Positions 5,257-11,178 of a stretch of 11,178 bases of DNA are shown piece by piece. Below the pieces are notes generated by a model that saw only the letters and a list, made by a program, of their open reading frames with translations, was not told the DNA's origin and searched no databases. The DNA is from an uncultured Bacteroidales bacterium (GTDB lineage: Bacteria; Bacteroidota; Bacteroidia; Bacteroidales; UBA932): assembly GCA_905235775.1 (NCBI GenBank), contig CAJOMY010000109.1:1-11178 (forward strand), read 5' to 3'. A program made the position numbers and the translations under genes. How positions within the stretch are numbered: the first letter of the stretch is position 1; the number at the start of each line of letters is the position of its first letter.

Positions 5257-8200
5257 TATCCCGGAAGCGGCCGGCCTGCCGGTCTTGATCTCCGTATCCG
5301 TCGCAGACCGCAGCGGACGCACCCTTACCGGACAGACGCTGGAGGCCTTCTTCCGTTCCATCCGACACGCCGGTCCGCTCTGCTTCGGGCTCAACTGTTC
5401 GCTCGGCGCGGCCGACCTGGCTCCGCTCGTGGCCGACATCGCCTCCTGGGCCGACTGTGCCGTGAGTTGCTACCCCAACGCCGGTCTTCCCAACGAGATG
5501 GGCACTTACGACGAAACGCCGGAGCAGACGGCCGCCGCCCTGCGGAAAATGGCGCAGGACGGGCTTGTGAACCTCGTCGGCGGCTGCTGCGGCACCACGC
5601 CCGAACATATCGCCGCCATCGCGGACGCCGTGCGCGGTCTCGCACCGCGGGCCATCCCGGCGCCGGATTCCCGGCCCTACGTGAGCGGTCTGGAGTCCGT
5701 CTGCCTGGACGTGGCGCAGAGCCGTTTCACCAACATCGGCGAGCGGACCAACGTGGCGGGGGCCCGCAAATTCGCCAAGCTCATCGCCGCAGGCGACTAC
5801 GACACCGCCCTGCAGGTGGCCGCCAGCCAGATCGAGGGCGGCGCCGCCGTGATCGACATCAACATGGACGATGCGATGCTCGACTCCACCGTCGAGATGG
5901 AGCGCTTCGTGCGCCACATCGCCGGCGATCCGGCCGTCTCCCGGGCCGCGCTGATGATCGACTCTTCGCACTGGGAGACGCTCCTCGCCGGGCTCAAGAA
6001 CGCGCAGGGCCGCTGCATCGTCAACTCCATTTCCCTCAAAGAGGGCGAGGAAGCCTTCCTGTCGAAGGCCCGCGAAATCCGTCGCCTGGGGGCGTCGGTC
6101 GTGGTAATGGCCTTCGACGAGCAAGGCCAGGCCACCACCTACGACCGCAAGGTCGAGATCTGCTCCCGCGCGTTCCGGCTGCTCACGGAGCAGGCCGGCT
6201 ATCAGCCTTGCGAAATCATCTTCGACGTCAACGTCCTGTCCATCGGCACCGGCATCGCGGAGCACGCCCGCTACGGCATCGACTTCATCGAAGCCGTCCG
6301 CTGGATCAAGCATAACCTACCGGGCACGCTGTGCTCCGGCGGCATTTCCAATCTTTCCTTTGCCTTCCGCGGCAACAATGCCGTCCGCGAGGCGATGCAC
6401 ACCGCCTTCCTCTATCATGCCGTGGCCGCAGGCCTCGACATGGGCATCGTCAACCCGGGGATGCTGCTCCCCTACGACGCCGTTGAGCCCGGGCTGCTGC
6501 GTGCCGTCGAGGACGTGATCCTGGACCGGGACGAAGAAGCCACGGAGCGGCTGATCACCTTCGCCTCCGGGCTTGCTTCCCAGCGGGCGGACGAAAATTA
6601 TTTTCCGGACAGGTCTGCCGGAAAATCAATTTCCGCTCCGCCCTCCACAACGCCCTCGCACGCAAGTATGTCCTCCTGTCATCCTGAGCGCAGCGAAGGA
6701 TCTCCCGAAATCCCTGCCTCCGAACGCCTCGCCACGGCGCTCGTACGCGGCACGGCCATTCCGGAGGCAGACCTGATGGAAGCCCTGGCAGAGAAGGGCC
6801 GCGCGGTGGACGTCATCGAGGGGCCGCTGATGGAGGGGATGGCGCAGGTCGGAGAGCGCTTCGCCGAGGGGAAGATGTTCCTTCCGCAGGTGGTGAAGTC
6901 CGCCAAGGTGATGCGCGATGCCGTACAGGTCCTTCAGCCATACATGGGAGAAGAAAGCGGCGGCAGCGGGAAACCCCGTTTCCTGATCGCCACGGTCAAG
7001 GGCGACGTGCATGACATCGGCAAGAACATCACCGGCATCGTGCTGCGCTGCAACGGTTTCGAGGTCACGGACCTCGGCGTGATGGTTCCCTCCGAGACCA
7101 TCCTGGAGCAGGCGGCGGCCACCGGGGCCGACCTGATCGGCGTGAGCGGGCTCATCACTCCCTCGCTGCACCAGATGGAGGAACTCTGTCGCGAGATGGC
7201 CGCCCGGGGCCTCTCGACGCCCCTGCTGATCGGCGGCGCCACCACCTCCGCCCTCCATACCGCTGTCAAGCTGGCCCCGCTCTACGGACACGTATTCTAT
7301 GCGCCCGACGCCTCGGCCTGCGCCGTGCTCGCCGGGCGCCTGATCTCCGACCGGGCACAGACCGAGGCCGAAGAGCACCGCAAGCAGGAGGATATCAGGG
7401 AGATGTACCGTGCCGGGGTTGCTTCCCAGCGGGTGGACGGAAATTATTTTCCGGACAAGTCTGCCGCAAAACCCTTTTCCGCTCCATCCTCCCCAACGCC
7501 TCCGCACGCAAGCCCGGCATTCTTCCCCCCGGAAAGCTACCTTCGCGGAGCCTTCTTCGAAAACATTCCCTGCCGGGAACTCTCTGTCGCGGATGTCCTG
7601 CCTTATTTTGACTGGAAGCTGTTCTATGCGATTTGGGGGATAAAAGATTCCGGCTCTTCGGCCGGAATGACGAAAGGGCTTGACCCGGAGGCCCGGCAAG
7701 CAGACCTGCCGGCCGAGCCTGGGGAAGACAGGGTGGAACAACTCAGCGCCGACGCCATCGAGCGGCTGGAGGTCATCAAGCGCGAGGGCCTGTGCCGCAT
7801 CCGCATCGCCGCCCGCTTCGACGCCTGCCACGCGGAAGGAGACATCATCGTGTCTTCTTGTCATCCTGAGCGCAGCGAAGGATCTCCCCCCGCCTGGCGC
7901 CTGCCGATATTGCGTCAGGAAGGCGCCGACGGCCGCTCGCTGGCCGATTTCGTGGCGCCGCAGGACTACGGGTTCGACTCCCCCGCAGGAGTGTTCGCGA
8001 TTTCGGTCCATCCGGCGAATCCGGGCTTGACCCGGAATCTCCACCCCACCGGATGCGACTGCCCGTCCTGTTCCCCGATGGATTACGATTCGCTGCTGGA
8101 CCGCAGCCTGCGCCTGACCCTCGCAGAAGCCGCCTCCGGCTGGCTCGACGCGCAGCTGGAGCAACAGCTCAAAGACGCGCAGCGCGACGGGAAGCCAGTC

Positions 8201-8494
8201 CCGGCAGCGCCGGTGAAAATCGTCAAACCCGCGGCGGGCTATGCATCCTGCCCCGACCACAGCCTCAAACGGGACATCCTCGCCCTGCTGCCAGGCGCGT
8301 CAGAACTGGACATCCGCCTCACGGAGTCCTGCGCCATGATTCCCGACGCCAGCATCTGCGGGCTCGTCTTCGCACACCCGCAGGCCGGCTACCCGGAGAT
8401 CCGGCACCTCTCTCCCGCCGCCCTTGACGCCTACGCCACCCGTCGCGACTTCACGCCGGACGAAGCCCGGCAGTTTCTGAGCCATCTGCGCTGA
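5243..8494 (+). CDS. metH: Methionine synthase MetH, remainder with pterin, B12 and activation domains
   Basis: Continuation of MetH in the +1 frame, with no natural start at its beginning (the first ATG after the junction is MGTYDETPEQ near 5498). It encodes the rest of the homocysteine domain with zinc ligands GLNCSLGA (Cys at 5396-5398) and GGCCGTTPEH (Cys at 5585-5590). Next come the methyl-THF-binding barrel from FTNIGERTN (5726) to about 6560, the cobalamin cap helices from about 6719, and the Rossmann B12 domain with DVHDIGKN (axial His at 7010-7012). The reactivation domain follows, with LADFVAP, GYASCPDH and LTESCAMIPDAS. Two 96-nt repeats, two 30-nt repeats and two palindromic pieces are inserted in frame, mostly in linkers. 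The SAM-binding RPxxGY motif reads KPAAGY (Lys at 8225-8227). Apart from the break near 5242 the gene has no stops, so the loss may be recent or an assembly error. Confidence 0.85.
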   Translation, partial: HALSDIPEAAGLPVLISVSVADRSGRTLTGQTLEAFFRSIRHAGPLCFGLNCSLGAADLAPLVADIASWADCAVSCYPNAGLPNEMGTYDETPEQTAAALRKMAQDGLVNLVGGCCGTTPEHIAAIADAVRGLAPRAIPAPDSRPYVSGLESVCLDVAQSRFTNIGERTNVAGARKFAKLIAAGDYDTALQVAASQIEGGAAVIDINMDDAMLDSTVEMERFVRHIAGDPAVSRAALMIDSSHWETLLAGLKNAQGRCIVNSISLKEGEEAFLSKAREIRRLGASVVVMAFDEQGQATTYDRKVEICSRAFRLLTEQAGYQPCEIIFDVNVLSIGTGIAEHARYGIDFIEAVRWIKHNLPGTLCSGGISNLSFAFRGNNAVREAMHTAFLYHAVAAGLDMGIVNPGMLLPYDAVEPGLLRAVEDVILDRDEEATERLITFASGLASQRADENYFPDRSAGKSISAPPSTTPSHASMSSCHPERSEGSPEIPASERLATALVRGTAIPEADLMEALAEKGRAVDVIEGPLMEGMAQVGERFAEGKMFLPQVVKSAKVMRDAVQVLQPYMGEESGGSGKPRFLIATVKGDVHDIGKNITGIVLRCNGFEVTDLGVMVPSETILEQAAATGADLIGVSGLITPSLHQMEELCREMAARGLSTPLLIGGATTSALHTAVKLAPLYGHVFYAPDASACAVLAGRLISDRAQTEAEEHRKQEDIREMYRAGVASQRVDGNYFPDKSAAKPFSAPSSPTPPHASPAFFPPESYLRGAFFENIPCRELSVADVLPYFDWKLFYAIWGIKDSGSSAGMTKGLDPEARQADLPAEPGEDRVEQLSADAIERLEVIKREGLCRIRIAARFDACHAEGDIIVSSCHPERSEGSPPAWRLPILRQEGADGRSLADFVAPQDYGFDSPAGVFAISVHPANPGLTRNLHPTGCDCPSCSPMDYDSLLDRSLRLTLAEAASGWLDAQLEQQLKDAQRDGKPVPAAPVKIVKPAAGYASCPDHSLKRDILALLPGASELDIRLTESCAMIPDASICGLVFAHPQAGYPEIRHLSPAALDAYATRRDFTPDEARQFLSHLR
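6571..6666 (+). repeat. In-frame 96-nt repeat, copy 1 (metH linker)
   Basis: Matches 7417-7512 without gaps over 96 positions, about 83 identical by my count. Both copies are in the same codon phase and encode similar peptides (ASQRADENYFPDRSAGK here, ASQRVDGNYFPDKSAAK there). This copy contains a palindrome: ATTTTCCGG pairs with CCGGAAAAT around ACAGGTCTG. It sits between the methyl-THF domain and the cobalamin cap, where relatives have an ordinary linker. Confidence 0.85.
6677..6706 (+). repeat. In-frame 30-nt repeat encoding CHPERSEGSP, copy 1
   Basis: Identical over 30 bases to 7859-7888, beginning TGTCATCCTGAGCG. It follows the 96-nt repeat by 10 nt. I recognise this as a dispersed short element seen in many bacterial genomes, often mistranslated as VILSAAKDL or CHPERSEGS; that recognition is from memory. 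Here it is read within a conserved enzyme. Confidence 0.85.
7417..7512 (+). repeat. In-frame 96-nt repeat, copy 2 (metH linker)
   Basis: Second copy of the element at 6571-6666, in the same reading phase, placed in the linker between the B12 domain and the reactivation domain. The internal palindrome seen in copy 1 has decayed here (CCGCAAAAC on the right arm). It is not followed by the 30-nt element. Confidence 0.85.
7646..7689 (+). repeat. Palindromic insertion in metH reactivation domain
   Basis: ATTCCGGC (7647-7654) and GCCGGAAT (7661-7668) form eight perfect pairs around TCTTCG, followed by GACG and by GGGCTTGACCCGGA (7676-7689), which recurs at 8023-8036. It encodes DSGSSAGMTKGLDPEA just after FYAIWGIK, a point where homologues continue with ordinary domain sequence. 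The layout resembles dispersed intergenic repeats with an ATTCCGGC core. Confidence 0.6.
7859..7888 (+). repeat. In-frame 30-nt repeat encoding CHPERSEGSP, copy 2
   Basis: Identical to 6677-6706 and in the same codon phase. It lies inside the reactivation domain between a strand (GDIIV) and the LRQ segment that leads to LADFVAP, so it should extend a surface loop rather than break the core. Confidence 0.85.
8018..8042 (+). repeat. Short palindromic piece in metH
   Basis: TCCGGG (8020-8025) pairs with CCCGGA (8031-8036) around CTTGA. Bases 8023-8036 equal 7676-7689 but are read in a different codon phase, giving NPGLTRNL. It lies after GVFAISV, where homologues have a surface turn, so it is probably another fragment of the same dispersed family. 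Confidence 0.5.
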
Positions 8495-8505
8495 GTTTCT
8501 GCGTG

Positions 8506-8596
8506 CACCTCGCCCGTTTCACCCCCCTAAAAACGGGCGACCCCCAGCCAAATCGCCAGGGGTCGCCCGGATTACCCACCCTTTCCGGGCGAGGTG
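8506..8596. repeat. REPIN-like nested palindrome, copy 1
   Basis: Seven blocks: CACCTCGCCCG (8506-8516), a 17-nt C-rich loop, CGGGCGACCCC (8534-8544), a 14-nt centre CAGCCAAATCGCCA, GGGGTCGCCCG (8559-8569), a 16-nt loop, CGGGCGAGGTG (8586-8596). Outer ends pair over 11 bp and inner blocks over 11 bp. Alternatively each half forms its own hairpin through TCGCCCG/CGGGCGA, as in two REP sequences in inverted orientation (a REPIN). It fills the gap between convergent metH and the hydrolase gene, ending one base before the hydrolase stop codon, so it may also end or stabilise both transcripts. Confidence 0.85.
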
Positions 8597-8597
8597 T

Positions 8598-9881
8598 CTA
8601 TATCCAGCCGGCTATCAATTCCAGGACCTCCGGAGCAAGGGTCTCTTCGATTTCCCGATATTCGGCAGAGAGGCCGGTCTGGCAGTGTTGGAACAGGTGG
8701 TTCAACCCTTCGCACCGGACGATGCGGGCGGCCGGAAGGCCTTTCTCCAACGCGCCCAGATTCGTGTCCGCATCCACCTGGGTGTCCTTGGTACCGTTCA
8801 GCGCCAGTACGGGACAGCGGACCTGCCCCAATAGTTTCGTGGCATCCAGGGAGATGAAATACCGCATATAGGGTGTCAGGGCCTGGGCGACGGCCAACTT
8901 ATAATTCTGTTTCAAGGCCTCCGGCAAGTCGTAGCCATCAATGGAATCTGCCGGCTGCTCCCCGGCGGTGATCTGCGCAAAAGCCTTCTCCAGCGCTTCG
9001 CAGTAGCTGCTTATCTGACTTTCCGGAAGTCCGGCCTGGAGCAGTGCGGCCCGGTTCTGCGCCAGCAGCGTCCGGGAGCCGGTCACGACCATCCCCGCCA
9101 GGCTGACCACGAAATCGGTCTTGCCTTCGGCAGCCAGCATCAAGGCGATGGTCCCACCCTCGCTATGGCCGAGAACGCCCACTCTGTCAAAGCGCCCGCG
9201 CAGCAGGTCGATGCCCGCCCGGGCATCTTCCTTGAAGACCTCCGTGGTGACCGACAGCACATCTCCTGTTGACTCACCGAAACCCCGGTCATCGTAGCGG
9301 AGCGTCGCGATCCCCCTCCGTGCAAGGTAATCGGCGATGACCGCAAAGGGCTTGTGCTCAAAGATCTCCTCGTCCCGATTCTGCTGGCCGCTTCCCGTGA
9401 CGAGCAGGAGCACGGGCGTCTGGCGGCTGCAGCCCTCGGGGAGCGTGAGCGTGCCGCGCAGGGTGGCGTCCCCGTTGCTGAAGGAAAGCTCTTCTGTCTG
9501 ATAGGGAAAAGGACCCTGCGGGGTCTGGGGCCGGTTCAGGCGTGGTTCACCCGGCGTCAGCGTCAAAGGAAAAGAGGCGCCGCTCTGCGTAAAGTTGCCG
9601 CTGATCCCTTTGCCTAGCTGCACCCCCTCGAAAGCAGCTCCGATCGACGGAACCGTGATCTTGACGCCAACCAGCGTCGCGGTGACCTGCGCAGGGATAC
9701 CCCGGGCGCCCTGGTCCGGAACATCCAGCGTGCATCCGCCGCCTTCCGAAAAGCGGAAGACCAAGCCAAGCGAGACTCCCTGCCGGACCTCGATCTTTCC
9801 GCTCCAGACACCCTCCGGCATCTGTGCGCCGCAAACGGAGCACACCAGAACAAGGAATATGGTTGAAAGAAAACGCTTCAT
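8598..9881 (-). CDS. Secreted alpha/beta hydrolase (serine esterase/peptidase-like)
   Basis: A 427-residue protein. Residues 1-19 are a signal peptide (MKRFLSTI, then a hydrophobic core ending VCGA) with likely cleavage before Gln20, so the product is probably periplasmic. Residues about 20-125 resemble a small beta-rich N-terminal domain found in front of hydrolases of this type. The alpha/beta hydrolase domain follows: LLLVTGSGQQNRDE (oxyanion region), LRYDDRGFGEST, nucleophile elbow GHSEGG with Ser240, acid Asp366 in NGTKDTQVD, and His395 in GLNHLFQ, a complete triad. The substrate is unknown; an esterase or acyl-peptidase-like enzyme is likely. A reading from 9923 adds 14 residues, but a perfect -7 element at 9903-9910 lies inside that extension, so 9881 is preferred. 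Confidence 0.88.
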   Translation of the reverse strand: MKRFLSTIFLVLVCSVCGAQMPEGVWSGKIEVRQGVSLGLVFRFSEGGGCTLDVPDQGARGIPAQVTATLVGVKITVPSIGAAFEGVQLGKGISGNFTQSGASFPLTLTPGEPRLNRPQTPQGPFPYQTEELSFSNGDATLRGTLTLPEGCSRQTPVLLLVTGSGQQNRDEEIFEHKPFAVIADYLARRGIATLRYDDRGFGESTGDVLSVTTEVFKEDARAGIDLLRGRFDRVGVLGHSEGGTIALMLAAEGKTDFVVSLAGMVVTGSRTLLAQNRAALLQAGLPESQISSYCEALEKAFAQITAGEQPADSIDGYDLPEALKQNYKLAVAQALTPYMRYFISLDATKLLGQVRCPVLALNGTKDTQVDADTNLGALEKGLPAARIVRCEGLNHLFQHCQTGLSAEYREIEETLAPEVLELIAGWI

Positions 9882-9902
9882 GGATAGAAATCTTTGTACA
9901 AA

Positions 9903-9910
9903 CAAAGATA
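9903..9910 (-). promoter_or_regulatory. Predicted -7 element of the hydrolase gene
   Basis: On the minus strand this is TATCTTTG, a perfect TAnnTTTG match, about 21 nt before the ATG at 9881, giving a leader of roughly 15 nt. No TTTG is found at the ideal -33 distance. A small inverted repeat (CTTTG at 9892-9896, CAAAG at 9903-9907) overlaps it and might be an operator, but five pairs are weak evidence. Confidence 0.5.
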
Positions 9911-9957
9911 AAAAACATATCAAATCTATAAAAATCGTATAAATGCATCGGAACCCC

Positions 9958-9989
9958 TTTCCGCATCGCGGAAGTTCTCTCTATATTTG
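9958..9989 (+). promoter_or_regulatory. Predicted promoter of the RAYT gene
   Basis: TATATTTG at 9982-9989 is a perfect -7 match. TTTC at 9958-9961, one base off TTTG, lies 20 nt upstream. The transcription start would be near 9995, giving a very short A-rich leader before the ATG at 10004. The transposase therefore appears to have its own promoter, divergent from the hydrolase. Confidence 0.5.
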
Positions 9990-10003
9990 GGAAAACGAAA
10001 ATT

Positions 10004-10897
10004 ATGAAAACCAAACATTTCTTTCATTTCGCAACGAAGGGACTGGAAAACGACATCCTGTTCGGGTCTGTCAAGGAATTCATCGCCGGCATGAATCGCA
10101 TCGCCCTCTGCCTGTGCCGGCTTGGGAATGAGCATCCTGTCATCGTCATCTGCTTCTGCCTGATGGATAATCATGTCCATTTCATCCTGTATGGTACGGA
10201 AGAGGACTGCGTCCTATTTATGGAGAACTACAAACAAGCCACCGAGCTATGGCTTCGTCATCACGGAGACGACAATCTGCCGGGGAAGTTTTGGCAGATC
10301 GGCCATTGGCCGATTCCGGACAGGGACCGGCTCCGCACGACCATTGCCTATATCCATCGCAATCCGACCGCGGCCGGCATGGCAGTCAGCCCGGCGGGTT
10401 ACCGATGGAGTTCCGCTTCTTTGATATTTGCTGACAGTACATGGATTCAATCGTTCGGGCGACGGATGGACAGCCTGTCCATCTATGAGCGGCGCCGGAT
10501 TCTCAATAGCAAGACAGAACTCCCGGCCGACTGGACACTGCTGCCCGACGGGATGATCTGGTCTGGGAATTATGTCAGCACGCAGGTGATGGAGCGACAG
10601 TTCGATTCCGCTAGGGACTACCAGTTTGTCCTGAACAAACGGGTTGAAGATGAAGTCAATCTCGAAATGTACAGCCAACAGATATCACTCCCAGACCGGG
10701 ACGTCAAGTCCCGGGCAAAGGACATGGCAGGCAAACTGTTCAGGAACAGGGAAATCCAAGATCTGAACGTCCAACAGCGGCTTTCCCTGGCCCGGCTGCT
10801 GAAGAAGGAGACGGGAGCGTCGGCCAAGCAGATTGCCCGGATCGTCCGGCTGAAGATCTCGGAGATCGAACCGATATTGAATCCCAGGAAGGCCTGA
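10004..10897 (+). CDS. REP-associated tyrosine transposase (RAYT, Y1/IS200-like)
   Basis: A 297-residue protein with a Y1 HUH-type single-strand nuclease domain in its N-terminal half. The metal-binding HUH motif is H57-V58-H59 in MDNHVHFILYG. YIHRNPTAAGMA (116-127) and AGYRWSSAS (131-139) match the IHxNPxxAG and YxWSS signatures of RAYT proteins. The nucleophile should be a tyrosine on the helix after the HUH strand; Y76 in ENYKQAT is the only candidate there, while the positions I would align with the usual Tyr carry Thr80 and Trp83. The C-terminal part (about 255-292) contains a helix-turn-helix-like segment, LKKETGASAKQIARIVRL, suited to binding repeat DNA. No TnpB or conventional insertion-sequence ends are seen. 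A palindrome begins 11 nt after the stop and a related one lies 1.4 kb upstream; these are the likely substrates. Confidence 0.88.
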   Translation: MKTKHFFHFATKGLENDILFGSVKEFIAGMNRIALCLCRLGNEHPVIVICFCLMDNHVHFILYGTEEDCVLFMENYKQATELWLRHHGDDNLPGKFWQIGHWPIPDRDRLRTTIAYIHRNPTAAGMAVSPAGYRWSSASLIFADSTWIQSFGRRMDSLSIYERRRILNSKTELPADWTLLPDGMIWSGNYVSTQVMERQFDSARDYQFVLNKRVEDEVNLEMYSQQISLPDRDVKSRAKDMAGKLFRNREIQDLNVQQRLSLARLLKKETGASAKQIARIVRLKISEIEPILNPRKA

Positions 10898-10908
10898 CGG
10901 CTTTTTGG

Positions 10909-10998
10909 CACCTCGCCCGGAAAGGGCGGGCAATCCGGGCAACCCTCAGCCAAATCGCCAGGGGTCGCCCGTTTCACCCCCTAAAAACGGGCGAGGTG
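10909..10998. repeat. REPIN-like nested palindrome, copy 2
   Basis: Same plan as 8506-8596: outer CACCTCGCCCG (10909-10919) and CGGGCGAGGTG (10988-10998), extendable by one pair, inner CGGGCAACCCT (10936-10946) and GGGGTCGCCCG (10961-10971), and centre CAGCCAAATCGCCA identical to copy 1. The two side loops are exchanged relative to copy 1, and one of them is reverse-complemented. It lies between the convergent RAYT gene and the partial minus-strand gene. Confidence 0.85.
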
Positions 10999-11004
10999 CT
11001 GCGA

Positions 11005-11178
11005 TCAGGCTTCCACCCAGCGAAAGACCTTGTCGCCGCGGCGGAGTTTGCCGTCGGGACAAAGCTCGCAGGGGACGCGGACCGAACAGCGGCTGCCCTT
11101 GGGCGCCAGTTCCACCGGATCGAACTCCAGGCGGATGTCGGAGGCGTCGAACTCGACCACGCCGGTCGTGGCGCCGAT
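11005..11178 (-). CDS. 3' end of an unrecognised protein gene
   Basis: Open in frame from the window edge to TGA at 11005-11007, giving the last 57 residues of a protein truncated by the window. It contains VVEFDASDIRLEFDPVEL, a CELC pair of cysteines (followed by PDGKLRRGDK) and ends FRWVEA. High third-position GC like the metabolic genes supports real coding. I do not recognise the family. It converges with the RAYT gene, with the second palindrome 6 nt beyond its stop. Confidence 0.6.
   Translation of the reverse strand: MGATTGVVEFDASDIRLEFDPVELAPKGSRCSVRVPCELCPDGKLRRGDKVFRWVEA

Noticed and set aside
5467..6315. 282-aa plus-strand frame overlapping metH
   Set aside because: Arg/Ala/Pro-rich out-of-frame translation of the conserved MetH sequence.
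6571..7888. CRISPR-like repeats in metH
   Set aside because: Only two copies of each element, spaced about 850-1,180 nt apart, inside a coding frame and without cas genes.
6626..8260. 544-aa open frame on the minus strand within metH
   Set aside because: Antisense shadow; the plus strand encodes the conserved B12 and reactivation domains.
8506..8596. tRNA-like cloverleaf
   Set aside because: Stem arrangement is a nested palindrome without acceptor, anticodon or T-loop features.
10004..10998. Complete IS200/IS605 insertion sequence
   Set aside because: No TnpB and no typical left/right subterminal hairpins; the protein has RAYT signatures and a C-terminal DNA-binding extension.

Overview
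The window looks like a chromosomal segment of a high-GC member of the Bacteroidota, probably Bacteroidales. Several start sites are preceded by the Bacteroidota-type promoter pattern (TAnnTTTG at -7, sometimes TTTG about 20 nt upstream). Leaders are A-rich without clear Shine-Dalgarno sequences. The protein set (MetY, CysK, a short CysE, a MetF with a Bacteroidota-like sequence, cobalamin-dependent MetH) fits the same group. This is inferred from motifs and gene content; no 16S or marker gene is present.

Left and centre (101-8494) hold a sulfur amino acid block. An Lrp/AsnC regulator (minus strand) is divergent from metY-cysK (plus strand), which is convergent with a serine acetyltransferase gene cysE (minus). 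cysE is in turn divergent from metF-metH (plus). CysE makes O-acetylserine and CysK turns it into cysteine. MetY makes homocysteine directly from O-acetylhomoserine and sulfide. MetF supplies 5-methyl-THF, and MetH methylates homocysteine to methionine. The metH gene is unusual in two ways: a frameshift near 5242 splits it, and its interdomain linkers and C-terminal domain carry several short repeat elements inserted in frame, two of them families present twice within the gene.

Right side (8495-11178): metH and a secreted alpha/beta hydrolase (minus) converge on a 91-bp nested palindrome. Next come a REP-associated tyrosine transposase (RAYT, plus strand), a second, rearranged 90-bp copy of the palindrome 11 nt after the RAYT stop, and the 3' end of an unrecognised minus-strand gene. 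The two palindromes plus the transposase look like a REPIN-RAYT system. Comparing the two palindromes shows loop segments that are inverted or swapped relative to each other while the stems are kept. This is the most interesting signal in the window.

No stretch longer than 300 bases lacks a gene. The largest gap (566-816) holds divergent promoters and a foldable metY leader.
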